Assembly: GCF_002127325.2 (NCBI RefSeq)
Contig: NC_035441.2
Location: 53,306,020-53,370,019, forward strand
Length of the DNA stretch: 64,000 nucleotides
Direction of reading: 5' to 3'
Origin: Helianthus annuus
Taxonomy: Eukaryota; Streptophyta; Magnoliopsida; Asterales; Asteraceae
Notes under the pieces: generated by a model
The model's database searches: none
The model's input: the letters and a program-made list of their open reading frames with translations, nothing else
What the model was told of the DNA's origin: nothing
Position numbers and translations under genes: made by a program
Shown: in pieces, positions 1-11,751 of the stretch
Numbering within the stretch: the first letter of the stretch is position 1
Layout: each line of letters opens with the position of its first letter

Positions 1-159
1 TATCTTTTAACAAACTAATGGGTATACTCGATACCCGACGGGTAATTACCCGACAAATACCCGACGGGTATTGGGTCGGGTATGGGACGCGATTTTATAA
101 TCGGGTATGGGTATGGGATTACCAATACCCGACCCGAACCCGACCCATTGCCATCCCTA
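1..159. mobile_element. hAT-like MITE, right end (left end outside or decayed)
   Basis: The stretch is a dense alternation of CCCGA/GGGTA motifs in both orientations and closes with CCATTGCCATCCCTAG, which matches the TAGGGATGGCAA-type terminus common on plant hAT-derived miniature elements. The matching left terminus is not visible, so it lies upstream of the window or has decayed. The two open frames across it follow from the palindromic composition and are not genes. Confidence 0.5.
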
Positions 160-508
160 GTTTTAAAGATAAAAAAATGCTCGTTTTTTTTGTGCAATTT
201 TTATAAAAAAAAATAACGTCGTATGAAAGAGTTATTAACGTTTAAAAAATGAGGGGGAATTGGAGAAGAGAGAAATTATTGTCTGGATTGACTAGAATGC
301 CCCTAACAAACCCACGCGCCTCCCATTTCTTCCTTCAATTTCACTTATTTAATCTTAACGCTCGATTAAATAAATAGATGATCAAGATTATTTCCTAGGC
401 TTTCTATCCAAATAAAGTTTCTATTACATCCTAACCCATCCTAACCCTAGTGTATGTTTGAGAATTCATATATAGACGTGTATGTTTCTTGTGTTGTATG
501 TAAGCATA
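160..508. other. Intergenic, nothing recognised
   Basis: AT-rich DNA between the hAT-like end and the Helitron start. I see no coding or structured feature. Confidence 0.5.
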
Positions 509-648
509 TCTATTATATATAATAAATGTGTTAAATTTTTCTGATGTGTCAAGCTAGGAGGCCTCTAAATTTTTGTTTTTTGGCGGGAAAAATTCGGGTC
601 CTTTTTTCCTTCATATGGGCAGACAAGGGATCCATTTTATGACCCGAG

Positions 649-897
649 TATTTAAATGTTCTAAAACCCTAAATCTAGATCTGCATCTCATTCACTACCG
701 CTTCTCTTCTCTTTGTCACCAACACTCTTCAGTCATTTCTGCGTATCTCTCCCTTGAAATTAATCTGCATCAGTTAGGATCACATCTCCACTTCTTCTAG
801 CAAATGGATATTCATATTCGCATAACGCTTCTTTTCTAAAACCCTAAATTTTTCCTTTTGGTTTACTCATCTCCAATCCTGGATACAAACCCTAATC
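649..897 (+). promoter_or_regulatory. Captured promoter/leader with telo-box motifs
   Basis: A TATA-like TATTTAAAT (649-657) is followed by AAACCCTAA-type telo-boxes near 664, 838 and 887 and a pyrimidine-rich, leader-like stretch. Telo-boxes are typical of plant promoters of translation-related genes. It lies inside the Helitron, upstream of the gene-like segments. Whether it is active cannot be judged from sequence. Confidence 0.35.
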
Positions 898-2350
898 TCT
901 ACTAAGCCGTTTCATCAGATCATATTGCTTCTTCAACAATTGATATTCATTTCAATTCTTAATCTATCGTTTTCTTCGTCAAATAGATGGGTAAGTCCAC
1001 CAAAATGAAATACGAAGCCCTAGGTATCAGCCACCGTGTTCCTCATTCTTCTTCCTTATGATTCAACTCAAACCCTAACTATTAGCCACCGTGATCCTCA
1101 TTCTTCTTCGTTGTTCTATGATTCAAAGTCTACAATTGATCGGTATGTATTAATCATTTTGGTATTTGTAATTTTGATTGTTAATTTGTTCCATCTTTGA
1201 TCGTTTTTCCCGTTTCTGTTAATGATGTTTAGATTTTCTTTCTGATTTATGATTTAATTGGTTGATTAATTTATCTTGATTTTCTTTGTAATTGAGGGTT
1301 AAAGTTATTAATTTCTTTTTTTCAGAGGATTTTGTGTGTTGAATTTTGGGTTTGGTGTGTTCATTTGTGATCTTCGAAGCCGTTGATGGTGATTGAAGAC
1401 TTGAAAAGTTTTACTTTTGTGGTTGGTTCTTGCGCACACATAAACTGTTTATGTGAATGTTATAGGGTTAATTCCATGATTTATGATGTTGGTACAGTTA
1501 CGAACTTGCTGAATTTGAATTCATCTAGATTATGTTTATCATATTTTATGTTGCTTTTGTTTGATCTTATAATTTCAAAGTGTAAATTTTCACTTAGATG
1601 AACAAATATACATGTGCTTTGAGGTACAGGACTGAAGTTTCAGATACTGCTATATCTTTTGAGTTCTTTGGAGGTTGCTTCACTTTCAGGGAAGGACAAG
1701 AAGCTTTTTGTTGAGGTAGACAAATAATTTTAATTCTTGAAACCAATAAATAGTTGTTTTTATTTATTTATTGATTGATAAATATTGCATTTTGCAGTAA
1801 TACATGGCTCTTAATGATGATGGGTGCAGTGGCAACTGCTGCTGATTTCATCAGGTGCTGATTTCATCAGGTATCTTACTTAAATATAAGTCAGTTAAAT
1901 AACAAATGTGTGACATTCTTAGCCACTGATACAAGTAGTGGATGTTGATAAGTTTGTTTTCCTGACCTTACTGATGATAATAATGTGATGTTCGATTGAA
2001 ATGTGGCTTATAATAATAGCCCTGTCATTTTCAGTTTCTTCATTTTGATAACAGGTTTGATGAAGTCGATTACAGGTATGCATGAAGACATTTTTCTCGA
2101 GATTAACTTCCTCAGATTTGCAGTTTTTATAAACATCATGCTTGATGCTTGCATACTTTTCTTATTTATGACACTGCACTCATTAGAAAATGTTATGCAT
2201 GTAGGACCAATATTCATATCTCAGTTTGGTATAAGTTACATGGACTCACCACTTTATGAAACCTTAGTTCTGTAGATAATTTATATCCATTTATCTTTCC
2301 ATTATATAATTGATAATAGAGTGAAAAAGGTCAAATCTATTTCTAATAAA

Positions 2351-2613
2351 GGTCTCAAAAGATGCATCATCCGCCCCAGATGCGTTTAAGTTGTTCAATG
2401 ATCTAAAAGGAAAAGGTGCATATCATACTAAAGCATTAAAACATTTTCTATTTCATATCTTTTTTTATCTTACAATTATTCGTTTCCCATTTTATTGTTA
2501 TTTCAATGGGATGTATTTGAGAACAAGTCCACCGTCATAGTCTATTGTGGAGAGCAATTGTTGCAATTTGGCTATCTTCAGTTCTTATTGGTGATATCAG
2601 TTTTGTACCCTTT
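2351..2613 (+). pseudogene. CURVATURE THYLAKOID 1 (CURT1)-like gene fragment
   Basis: Two exon-like blocks resemble the middle of CURT1, the small thylakoid membrane protein that bends grana margins. Block one (2351-2414) reads KVSKDASSAPDAFKLFNDLK and ends at a GT. Block two (2507-2613) reads WDVFENKSTVIVY, then, after a frame shift near 2553-2556, AIVAIWLSSVLIGDI, matching the family's ENKSTV...GGGAIVAVWLSSV membrane segment, and ends at GTAAGT. The acceptor before block two reads TTTCAA instead of CAG. With the frame shift and the missing N-terminus and second membrane helix, it cannot make a CURT1 protein. It lies inside the Helitron, so capture of a CURT1 locus is the simplest reading. 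Confidence 0.65.
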
Positions 2614-3970
2614 GTAAGTAATAGCATAAGTTATATTAAACTATTATACTTTGAAACTGTAATCTTCTTTTTCTTACAAATATTAGCATAATTTTAGAAA
2701 AATATATACATAACTCATAAAGGTTGGTCATGCATCTACTGAGCAGCTCACTAAATATGTATTGTAGTGCGAATGGCTGATATATGCAACATGGAGGTTG
2801 GTAGCTTATTTTTCATCAATACTTCATTGTGTTGGAGCAAGTGAAAAGGTTTTTCAGCTAATTTAATTTGGATGTCTTGCATAGCTGTCAATTTTTAACA
2901 AAAGGCATGGAAATTATTATATTATTTCATTCAATTTTCCCTTCTTTTAGGACTGCATCATCATAAATAAATATATATATTTTGCTGTCATCTTGATGAT
3001 GCATTTCAGGGAGCCAATTTTGATGCAAAGAGCCCCTCTCTATAGCTGGTACATTCTTGTGCAAGGAGCTCATTATTTCATTTTATTTCTTTGCTCAGGA
3101 CCATCTAAGTTGTGTATTTATCTAAAGTAGGTGGGTCACGAAGGTTGGGTAACTGGTCAGATTGGGTTGGCGTAAAACATGTAAAGTTAGAGGGTGAGTC
3201 AAGACAGTGGAGTTTACTGCCATCACTTTGTTGTTCAGTTTTCTAATTACATTATTTTTTTAATTAAATATGATCATACAATAAAGCGTTGAATCGTATA
3301 AGCACCAACGATCCAAAAGGTGTGAAGCATCTTTTACCCTATGCTTTTCATAGTTCTACTTAAGTGTGTTTCAATGCCAGGGATTGATTTAGGGTTGAAT
3401 GGGAGAATTGCTCAGGACAGTGGAATGCTACATCTCCATTAAAGTCGCGTCCCACCGTCAAGAAAGTGCCATAGAGCAAGAGCAGCATGGGTGGGGAGGG
3501 GAGTTTTGGTTGTTATGATGAGAGAGAAAGAGAGAGCATGGGTAAAAAAAGAAGTTGAAGGGGTGGAGGATGGGTGGCATGCGGGGTCTTGGAAACGCAC
3601 ACGACCCACTGGGACCTACTGTTGATATCCTTAATGATTAACTAAGCTCAATAATATGGATCGATGAAAAGGTTAGTGTGTTCCGTCGAATTCTATACAC
3701 TTTTTATGTAATCTTTTAAAAAAAATATAGAAAAATAATGCATAGACTACAAACTATATTATCACTGTAATAGTCTATATATTTCTTTGTATAGGAATTT
3801 TAGTTTTTTTTTTCCTTAAATGTAATATGTATATTTCTTTGTACCGAAATCATCACCAATGGAATCTTAACCTTTGAAATTGAAACTGTAGATGGAATCA
3901 AGGGGCAGATTGCGGGTTCTTGCGAAAATGGGAGAGGAAGTGGTGGTGGTAGTGAGCGGTGATGGCTGGT

Positions 3971-4235
3971 GGGTATATCCTTCTAAGAGCAAACTGCATG
4001 TGAGTTATATTGTAGTTAACTTTATTGTAGTTCCAAAGCACTATTCCCAACTCACCTTATACTTTTAGTTATATGTTTCACTTTAATTTGTTAATAGACA
4101 TGATGGGTATATCCTTCTAAGAGCAAACTGCATGTGAGTTGAATTTATTTTACTAGATGTATCTTTCATATGCAGAGTATGTAATTATAAACTATTTTTA
4201 GTTAGAGTATGTAATTATAAACTATTTTTAGTTTA
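3971..4235 (+). repeat. Short local duplications inside the Helitron
   Basis: A 36-bp segment beginning GGGTATATCCTTCTAAGAGC occurs at 3971-4006 and again at 4105-4140. About 30 bp around AGAGTATGTAATTATAAACT is repeated back to back near 4174 and 4204. They suggest local slippage or repair duplications within the captured DNA. Confidence 0.7.
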
Positions 4236-5433
4236 GAACCATGGAGCAAGATTCTCTTTGGAAGTGCAAATAGCCTATGTTATTTAAATCTTTGTTTTTT
4301 TTTTTCTCTAATCATAAACATGATACATGACCTATGCTCTTTATAAGCATACTTTAGTCATGCTATACTTTTTAACAATAGAATTTTAGTGATTTAGGTC
4401 AAGGATTATGAAGGCATCCAGATTTGCAGCCAGAGAAGTAACTTATAAATGTTTATGAATGTATAAAAAAACACTAATGTTGCTATTCTCATAGATGTAA
4501 TTGTTATATGTAAGAGAACATGTGTACCATTCAGTTGTAATTAGTGATATACGATTTTGTTCGGCTTTTTAGGAGAAATTTAGTGTGAAATCGAGGAAAC
4601 GAAGAATACGAGCTTATGTTGGCTCTTTACCTCTTAAGTCAGCATCATCAGTCACAGACTCATTTTAGTTACAAGATCAAAGAAGTTGGTCATTCGTTTA
4701 TCCTTTTCCATTATTAAGTCTATGAATCAAACGAAGAAAATAGTGACTTAAATAAGTGGTATGATCCTAAAGAAGTTGACTGAGTAAGACCTCCCTTTCC
4801 TTTTCCATTATTAAGTCTATGAAAAGGTTCACTAGGAAAGCCAAAAATTATGGACTTTCAACAATAATGTTTGCGAGCTACAGATCTGAACTCCGAATAT
4901 AGTATATAATATATTATAATTGTAGGTGAATGATATTCTTCGGGTCCGCTTTTTCGAGCATACGTCAACATACGTCATTACGTTGGACAAACACCTAGAG
5001 GTAGCTCATTGTGTTACTGTTATTTTTTGCTTATCATTACCAAAATTAAAAAAACAAAATTTCTCATTGTTTTTCTTGGTTGTACAAGAATCTAAGGTAT
5101 CTTTATTTTGCTTAGAAAAATATCGTGTATTAAGAACCTTAGAATAATTTTTCTATGTACACGAATCAGTTGAGAAATTCATGATTGGGAGCTACATTTT
5201 TCAGTTTAATGTAATTTAATATCTACATAAGTAACGGAACTTTTCTTTTATTTCAAGGTTCATGTTTAAATGTATTTTTTTTATCAAAAAATAAAAAACA
5301 TATCATTTCTCAACACACATATTCATAAAAAGATTTAAGGGTGTGTTAATGACTATTGAACCCATATATTATTGTTGCTTTTGATTGTAATTTAAATTTT
5401 TCTACCCGGGTATCTACCTGGGGAATAACCTAG

Positions 5434-8373
5434 TTTTAATACATATTTATGAAGCCTTGAGACACCTTATTGATCTAAATCTCCAACGGCAATTGTGAAG
5501 ATTAACCTTGCATGTAATTAGCTCACTACGTAAACAAATAACTATCAATTTCATAAATTTATAGATTGGATCCTGCATTCACACAAAAGGGAATTTACTC
5601 AACATGGATTATATGGAAGACTTCATACCTGCTGATACAAGCTACTTTGTTAATAATTTATATAAATACTAGAGTCAAATTGAGAAATCGGCAATGGCAG
5701 AAGCATAGAGAGCAGTAGGAGAGACTCGATTACTCGAATTCAAATCAAATCAAGTGACGATGCATAAGCGCATCGATGATTGATTGGATTGAGCAAGAGA
5801 CACTGGTAAAAATCTGAGTAACTATATTAAAGGAAGTGTACACAGAGAGAGAGAGAGAGAGAAAGAGGATAATAAAACCCTATCTAATGGTAGTAGAGAA
5901 GAAGGAGAGATCTGAAGCAGCAATAATAATGAATAATAAATAATAATGATAATTAAATTTAGAAATGGATTTGTTGGGATTGGGGTTTTCCCTAAAAGCT
6001 TGTAGCTCCTTCTAAACGCTACTAGTAGTAGCGTTCAACCAAAAGCTTCAAGCTCCTAACATAAAAGCTTCAAGCTCCTTCAACCAAACAAGACTTTTTA
6101 TTAAGTATGAGCTTTTTATTAAAAGCTTAAAGTTAGAATCTCATTCAACGATCATGGAGTGAGATCTCCTACTTTTATTATTATTTTATTTTTCTTATCA
6201 TTTAATTTAAGTTAATTTAAAACCACACTTTTATTTCCTATCAACTTTAAAAAGTTTTAATTAAGACACTCGTATCGTTTTTATGCCATTGGATAACTTA
6301 ACATTTAAATCGAGTTATGTCATTTTTTTCATTTGTCAAGAAATAAATGAAGCATAAGATACTAGGGTCGGATTATTTTAATATATGAAATTATATTTAT
6401 TAAATATAAAAAAACTTTAATTACATTAAAAAAAATTTAAAAAAGGTACAATCCAAGTTATCACTCAACGTTAGCATCAGTTAAAAGGGGAAAAAGAAAA
6501 CAAAAATCTACATCACCACGGTTACCTATGAAATAAATAAAAAAACTCTTAATTTTAAAGAAAAATGAATGGTGAGTGACCTGATTGGAACACTTTTAAA
6601 ACTTGAGTGACCTAATTAGAACATTTTTAAAATTTTGTTACTATTCTACAAAGTTACCTCTTTTTTATTGTTCTTTTTTTTTTTGGATAAATGACAAGAA
6701 TATGAATCCCGAACGTGTACTTGAGTAGTTGAGTATGAGATCGAATATAAAAAGTTTTGTGAGTATAAGACATATATGATATTGCTATAGTACGTAGATG
6801 ATGCATGTTTGATTTCTCAAACTCGTCTACCTGTATTGAAATTGAAAATAATAAACAATATGTTAGAATTTGCATTACTTGAATAGTTGAATTTGTTAGA
6901 TTAATATTTTGTTTTTCAAGTCAGGCTAAGTTTAAGATCCGAATTCTGGCATGGTGAATAATTGTAAATTTTAATTACAAAAGACAATAGACAGATACAC
7001 CCGTGCCCCCAATAATCAGGCTTGACATTGACATTATTACTATTCGGCACCAAACAAATAATAATGTCAAGTTTTTTTAAAAAAAAATAGAGAACTTATT
7101 AACATATAAGTAGTGTAGATTTTTATAAATTATTATTTAATATGCCGAAATGAAATTTATATATTTGCCATCATGGTCACAAATTCTTTTTGAAGTTGGG
7201 ACATTGTCAAACAATAAACAAGGTTAAATAAGGTTATTAGTTAGGTGGTTATGATGTGCTTTTTTGTGTTATTTAAAGTTCTAGGTGTTATATTGCTTTC
7301 TTATATGCTTAGGGTCTACTATAATTCTCCACCAAGAGCATTGATTAATTTGTATTATAACATTCTGAATTGGTTTATAGGCATTATAGTCTAACGGAGA
7401 TGGATATGATCGGATGATTTTGCTGGTGATACGATGATACTTCACTAGTCTGTCAGTGATCCAAATTTTGCGTTAAAAAATCAAAATGACACATAAAAAA
7501 GGAATGAAACTTTCCACATGGCTAATTTTGAATGGTGTCTATTTCTAAGATTTAAATTTTAATGTAATATATGTGAATCTTATTAATTAAATGGTTTAAA
7601 TATCTCAATAGATTGGCACAGGTTGGATCTCACAAATGAATATTTCTCAAGCATGAGTCGAGTCAAACTCACTTAAAGGAAGAAATTTTGGTTTTGCTTA
7701 CATGAAAATGATTTAGTAATGGTAAAAGAGTTACATAAGATCAAACTTCATGTATTATTTTTTATTTATTACATATGATCAAACTCCAAGTTATAATGCA
7801 TCATATATCGCTATAAATGCAACATAAATCACATGGAACTTAAGAAATACTCAATTGAGTAGCTATGGGATGAATGATATGTTAAAACCATTTACAATTT
7901 TCATTTCTACATTAATAGAGGAAATATGAGAAAATAAGGATGTTATTTTATGTTTAAAATACATATTTATTTAAGTGTGGATTCAAATATGGTGTTTGAA
8001 TGTGTTTATGTTTTATTCGTATACTTGAAAGATGGTAAAAAAGGTAGTTTTCGTATGAAAAATGCGATGAAACTGGAATATAAGCTTGGAATATAAACTG
8101 GAATATGAAACTGGAAGCATATCTTGTATGATTACCCGATTTGCTGACGAACACGAGATGAGATTTCAGAAAATAAGCTTGGTTTTCTCTTAGAATCCCG
8201 ATACACTATTTGATCAAATTGTTTGTCGGTACACACAAATGTTTAATCGGATTAGACCAAGAAATCAAGAACGAAATTGTTGTTTAATTGAGAAGTAACC
8301 GTACTCTATTATGTTGAACGTATCGACCAAGATAATCATGTCTCCCTATTGTAGCAACCCATCAGATCTGCTC
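5434..8373. other. AT-rich intergenic DNA, no gene seen
   Basis: No convincing reading frame or RNA gene. Items seen: a (GA)n microsatellite at 5843-5862; a near-perfect inverted repeat at 6015-6035 (arms AACGCTACTA and TAGTAGCGTT around one base) embedded in repeated AAAGCTTCAAGCTCC motifs (about 5994-6080), which resembles a decayed MITE; otherwise long A/T runs. Confidence 0.5.
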
Positions 8374-8508
8374 CAGTGGTATCGGTACCGAAATTCGTCA
8401 AAACTGGGTACTGGTTCCGAAATATTCAGGACGGTATGGTACGGGACCGGTATTTGAAGGTAAAATTTGGTATTTTACCGGTACCGTACCGAACCGGTAC
8501 CGATACCG
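8374..8508. mobile_element. hAT-like MITE rich in GGTACCG
   Basis: It starts CAGTGGTATCGGTACCG (8374-8390) and ends CGGTACCGATACC (8495-8507), which are inverted copies of each other, with further GGTACC palindromes between. The size (about 135 bp) and CAGTG-type end fit a hAT-derived miniature element. I could not define a clean target duplication. Confidence 0.5.
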
Positions 8509-8721
8509 AAAATGCCAAAAAAGTGGGTCAAAGCGGCATAATGCTGTTATTCCTTAGTAAGCTTATAATATTGGTTTATATGTCGATGATGCTGTTATTT
8601 TTTGGACAATACTGAATTATCATGGCTTCATTGGGTCAAAGCAGTAAAACTGCTAGTATATGCAACTAAAACTACTGTCACTTGTTATTTTGTAAGGGAT
8701 AAACCTTAAAGTTCTACATCC

Positions 8722-9219
8722 CTATGTTGTCAAAGACGCAAGGCGCAGGCGAGGCGTGGAGCCTAGGGGCAAGACGCAAAAAAAGCGAGGCTTTTTTAAG
8801 AAAGACGCCTATAGAGGAAAAAAAACTAAAGGATATATTATGCTTTGAAAATTAACACAATTCCACATATAAAAGCCATTTAATTTTGGTGTTTTAGTTT
8901 TTAAAAAAGATTAGTATGGTCTGGTGGTGGCTGATTAGATTAAAAAGGACAAGGAGACACATCTTTATCCAATGGTTAAAAGGTTGACTTTTCAAGTCAG
9001 TTGAAACAATGGTTTAGAGCTGTGAAAAAGCTGTAAAAAGCTTTAAAAATAGCATAAAAAAAGAAAGGAGCGCCTGACAGAATTAAGCCCACGTTTTTCT
9101 CTCGCTGCGCCTGGTTGCGGACGCTCGCCTGAGCACCGTTTTTACCAAAAAAAAAAAAAAGCCCAGGTTTGCGCCTAAGCTACCACTAGGCGCGCCCCCG
9201 GTGCGCTTTTGACAAAATG
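8722..9219. mobile_element. hAT-type MITE with TACATCC target duplication
   Basis: The imperfect inverted ends are TATGTTGTCAAAGACGC on the left and GCGCTTTTGACAAAATG on the right, followed by GC-rich subterminal repeats (GGCGCAGGCGAGGCG; GCCTAGGCG-like motifs on the right). TACATCC is duplicated on both sides (8715-8721 and 9220-9226). The 7-8 bp duplication and TTGTCAAA ends suggest a non-autonomous hAT element. No transposase is encoded. Confidence 0.65.
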
Positions 9220-9426
9220 TACATCCATTAGCCAATTATGTGTTGAGTGGTGATTTTATGACCAAAAACGCTGATACAACTTGAAACTATATTTATCATG
9301 GTATGACTAAATGCATTAACTATCAAAACCGGAACAAAATTACTCTAGACTGTATACTTTTTTGCCGCAAATGAAACGAGCAAAAAGAATAGACGTTTTT
9401 TTTTTTGGGAAATGAGAACAAACTTT

Positions 9427-10962
9427 TTACAAGCTCAATTTGGTTCGCCATAAGTCCGCCACAACTTTCCTCGGTTGTGGATTATCTGGTCCTTTGTCTC
9501 GCTGTCCCGACGTTATATAAAACCATCCCTTCCAGTATGCTGCTTGCGTAGTTTTCACACGATAAGGAAGTTTTCCAATCACGTGCCATTTCTGTGTAGA
9601 TTTTAATTATTAACGCGCTAATCTATGTATAAAGCAAAGCATAAAAACAACAAAAAAGATGCGATGATGACTATACCTGTGAGTCAAGATCAAACCGGAA
9701 CAACTCTCCAACTAATATCATTCGCTTTGTCACAGGATTTTTCTCGGTTGTTCCCCCCCGCGATCACAATGGAATTGTTAAGAACTACCCATGATGTTTC
9801 TATATGTGAAACGGGTTTTGGCATAGGTGGCAATGTATGCCACTTCATCTTGTCATCAAGCATGTAAACATCACTATAAACAACCTGAAGTTTTGAACAT
9901 TTGTCAACAGTTCAGTTTATAATCTGCTGCAATAAGAAATCTTTCACAAATGTTTCGGCTACAGGAGGAGTTCGACATTGAGGGCCCTGTTGGCCTGAAA
10001 CAACGTATATATATCTCCCGTCGGTTGCCATTCCTAAATGGGAATTAGCCATCTGTTTTGGTGTGGCAAAGCTTTCTTCCCATTTGTTGTTTGTGAAATT
10101 GTAAACGTCAACATGGGAATGTACCTATCATAAAATATATATCATTTAAAACACAATCAAAATGACCGAAGTATAAAGATTATGTTATGCAGTTTCCCAT
10201 GAAACAAAGATTGATACTTAAATGGTCAAGGTTTCTATATCCCGAAAACACATAAAAGAGTTCATTGATTTGTATCGAAGCACCGTCAAGACGTGGCACA
10301 GGCGCAGGTGCCATCTCTTCCCATTCGGTTTTGCGTGCAGGTAAATCGGCAAAGGTTCCTGATAGTAACCTCTCAGGAATTTATCTTTTGCATCTTTAAA
10401 ACTTGAAATCTAAAATGCAGCATTTAAACAAATTAAAAATAAAAAAAGTCAAAGATTCATACTTCAATAGTTCAATGCTCTACCACACTCAGATCAACAG
10501 CATTTACTACAAACAACACAAACCCATAACCCAAAATTCAATTTTGAGTTTAGCTGATCACATGAAGAAAATGCAAATTTTGACTTTTTTGGGTCAATTT
10601 CAGTTAGACCCCATGTCAAAATTGTACAAATGTAGGTAGCCAAAAGGGAAAATGTAAATTAATATGTGTTTGCCAGCATGTAATCTATATTAAACACAAG
10701 TTTTTAATAGTTAACTTCCTAACAATATTATATAATTTCGAATCAGGTACAACTACCATTGACCTCAAAAGTCAAAATTAAAAAATGAAAAGGGGATAAT
10801 TACAAGATCATTTTTTTGGCGAACCCAATTATAATGGATAGAGGTAAATGCAGCGGAAGATGAAGCCCAAAAATAATTGAAACTCAATGCGGCACCAACA
10901 AAAACACCAGCGAACAACAAGAGGATTCTTGATTTATAAGAAATGTGATTCTTTTTCATCAT
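9427..10962 (-). pseudogene. Kelch-repeat (galactose oxidase-like) protein pseudogene
   Basis: Minus-strand exon-like blocks in order: (1) 10962 to about 10800, reading MKKNHISYKSRILLLFAGVF, a signal-anchor start; (2) about 10379-10222 with WEEMAPAPVPRLDGASIQIN; (3) about 10124-9945 with VHSHVDVYNFTNNKWEE and HLGMATDGRYIYVVSGQQGP; (4) 9884-9677 with VYMLDDKMKWHTLPPMPKP and NNSIVIAGG; (5) 9591-9427 with KWHVIGKLPYRVKTT and GPDNPQPRKVVADLWRTKL, then a stop. These follow the order of a conserved plant membrane-anchored kelch protein. Three defects: roughly 100 residues expected between blocks 3 and 4 are absent; the donor after block 2 reads TTAAGT where GTAAGT would be expected; and a one-base shift lies in a 7-G run in block 4 (near 9758). 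The function of the family is not firmly known; kelch blades usually bind partners. Confidence 0.8.
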
Positions 10963-11315
10963 ATTTTATATGATCAGAGGATCTCGGAAACCAGATGAAA
11001 CCCATATGCATATGGTGTGTGCGAACATTGGAATGGTGTGGTGGCGGGTTACCGGTAGAAAAAAGCGGTCGCCGATGGTCTCCGATCACCGGTAGACAGC
11101 CGATGTTTATAGGAAAAATAAGCAAATCATGCATGATAATACATAATGCTTTGTTATGACGGTGACCTGGTTTTGAACATTGAAATGTATAAATTATAAA
11201 TAGCAAAATATAGGGAAAACTTTTGTGGCCAAACTTTTGTGAAACAAATAACACTACTAATTAAATTAGTGTAAAATAAATACTTTGCTATTGGGTAATT
11301 AATAGATTTTAGGAA
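10963..11315. other. Upstream region of the kelch pseudogene
   Basis: AT-rich sequence 5' of the kelch first exon on the minus strand. A 106-codon open frame here overlaps the exon out of frame and has no recognisable domain, so I read it as non-coding. Confidence 0.4.
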
Positions 11316-11742
11316 GAGTAAACTGTGAAAACGGTCCCTGAGGTTTGGTCAATTTTGTTATTTTAGTCCAAAACTCAAATATTTTGAATCTGGATCCATG
11401 TGGTTTCAATTTTGTTGTCATTTTTATCCAAAATCAAAATCTGGTAAGATTTTTCAGTTAACATCCAGTTTTTCTGTCTTTTTCCTCCCTTTAATGGAGT
11501 ACAAAATGTTCATTTAATATTTTATTATAAAAAATTAAAAAATCTGACCATTTTGCCCTTCATTAAAAGAGAGATTAAAGACAGAAAAGCTGGATATTAA
11601 CCGGAAAATTTGACCAGATTTTAATTTTGGATGAAAATGGCAACAAAATTAAAACCACGGGGACCTAGATTCAAAAGATTTGAGTTTTGAACTAAAGTGA
11701 CAAAAGTGAGCAAACTTCAAGGACCATTTTGGCAATTTACTC
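11316..11742. mobile_element. Foldback MITE with 9-bp target duplication (Mutator type)
   Basis: The two halves are long imperfect inverted repeats: the left begins GAGTAAACTGTGAAAACGGT and the right ends GGACCATTTTGGCAATTTACTC. TTTTAGGAA is duplicated at 11307-11315 and 11743-11751; a 9-bp duplication is the Mutator-superfamily signature. The centre (about 11490-11570) is AT-rich and non-coding. Confidence 0.75.
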
Positions 11743-11751
11743 TTTTAGGAA

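Larger units (their letters stand above)
509..5433 (+). mobile_element. Non-autonomous Helitron with captured gene sequence
   Basis: The 5' end is TC followed by an AT-rich stretch (TCTATTATATATAATAAATG) and is preceded by A508. The 3' end is CTAG (5430-5433) followed by T5434, so the element sits between A and T as Helitrons do. Eight bases before CTAG there is a hairpin with arms CCCGGGTA (5405-5412) and TACCTGGG (5415-5422), containing one G-T pair. There is no target duplication, as expected. No Rep/helicase coding is present, so it would need a helper. The interior looks gene-derived (telo-box leader, spliced-looking exons, CURT1 pieces), which fits the gene-capture habit of Helitrons. 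The termini were assigned by motif alone and no second copy lies in the window. Confidence 0.6.

Noticed and set aside
1383..2275. Small plus-strand frames in the Helitron
   Set aside because: No similarity, no splice support, AT-rich; the recognisable exons lie elsewhere.
10934..11254. 106-codon minus-strand frame
   Set aside because: Overlaps the kelch first exon out of frame and has no domain.
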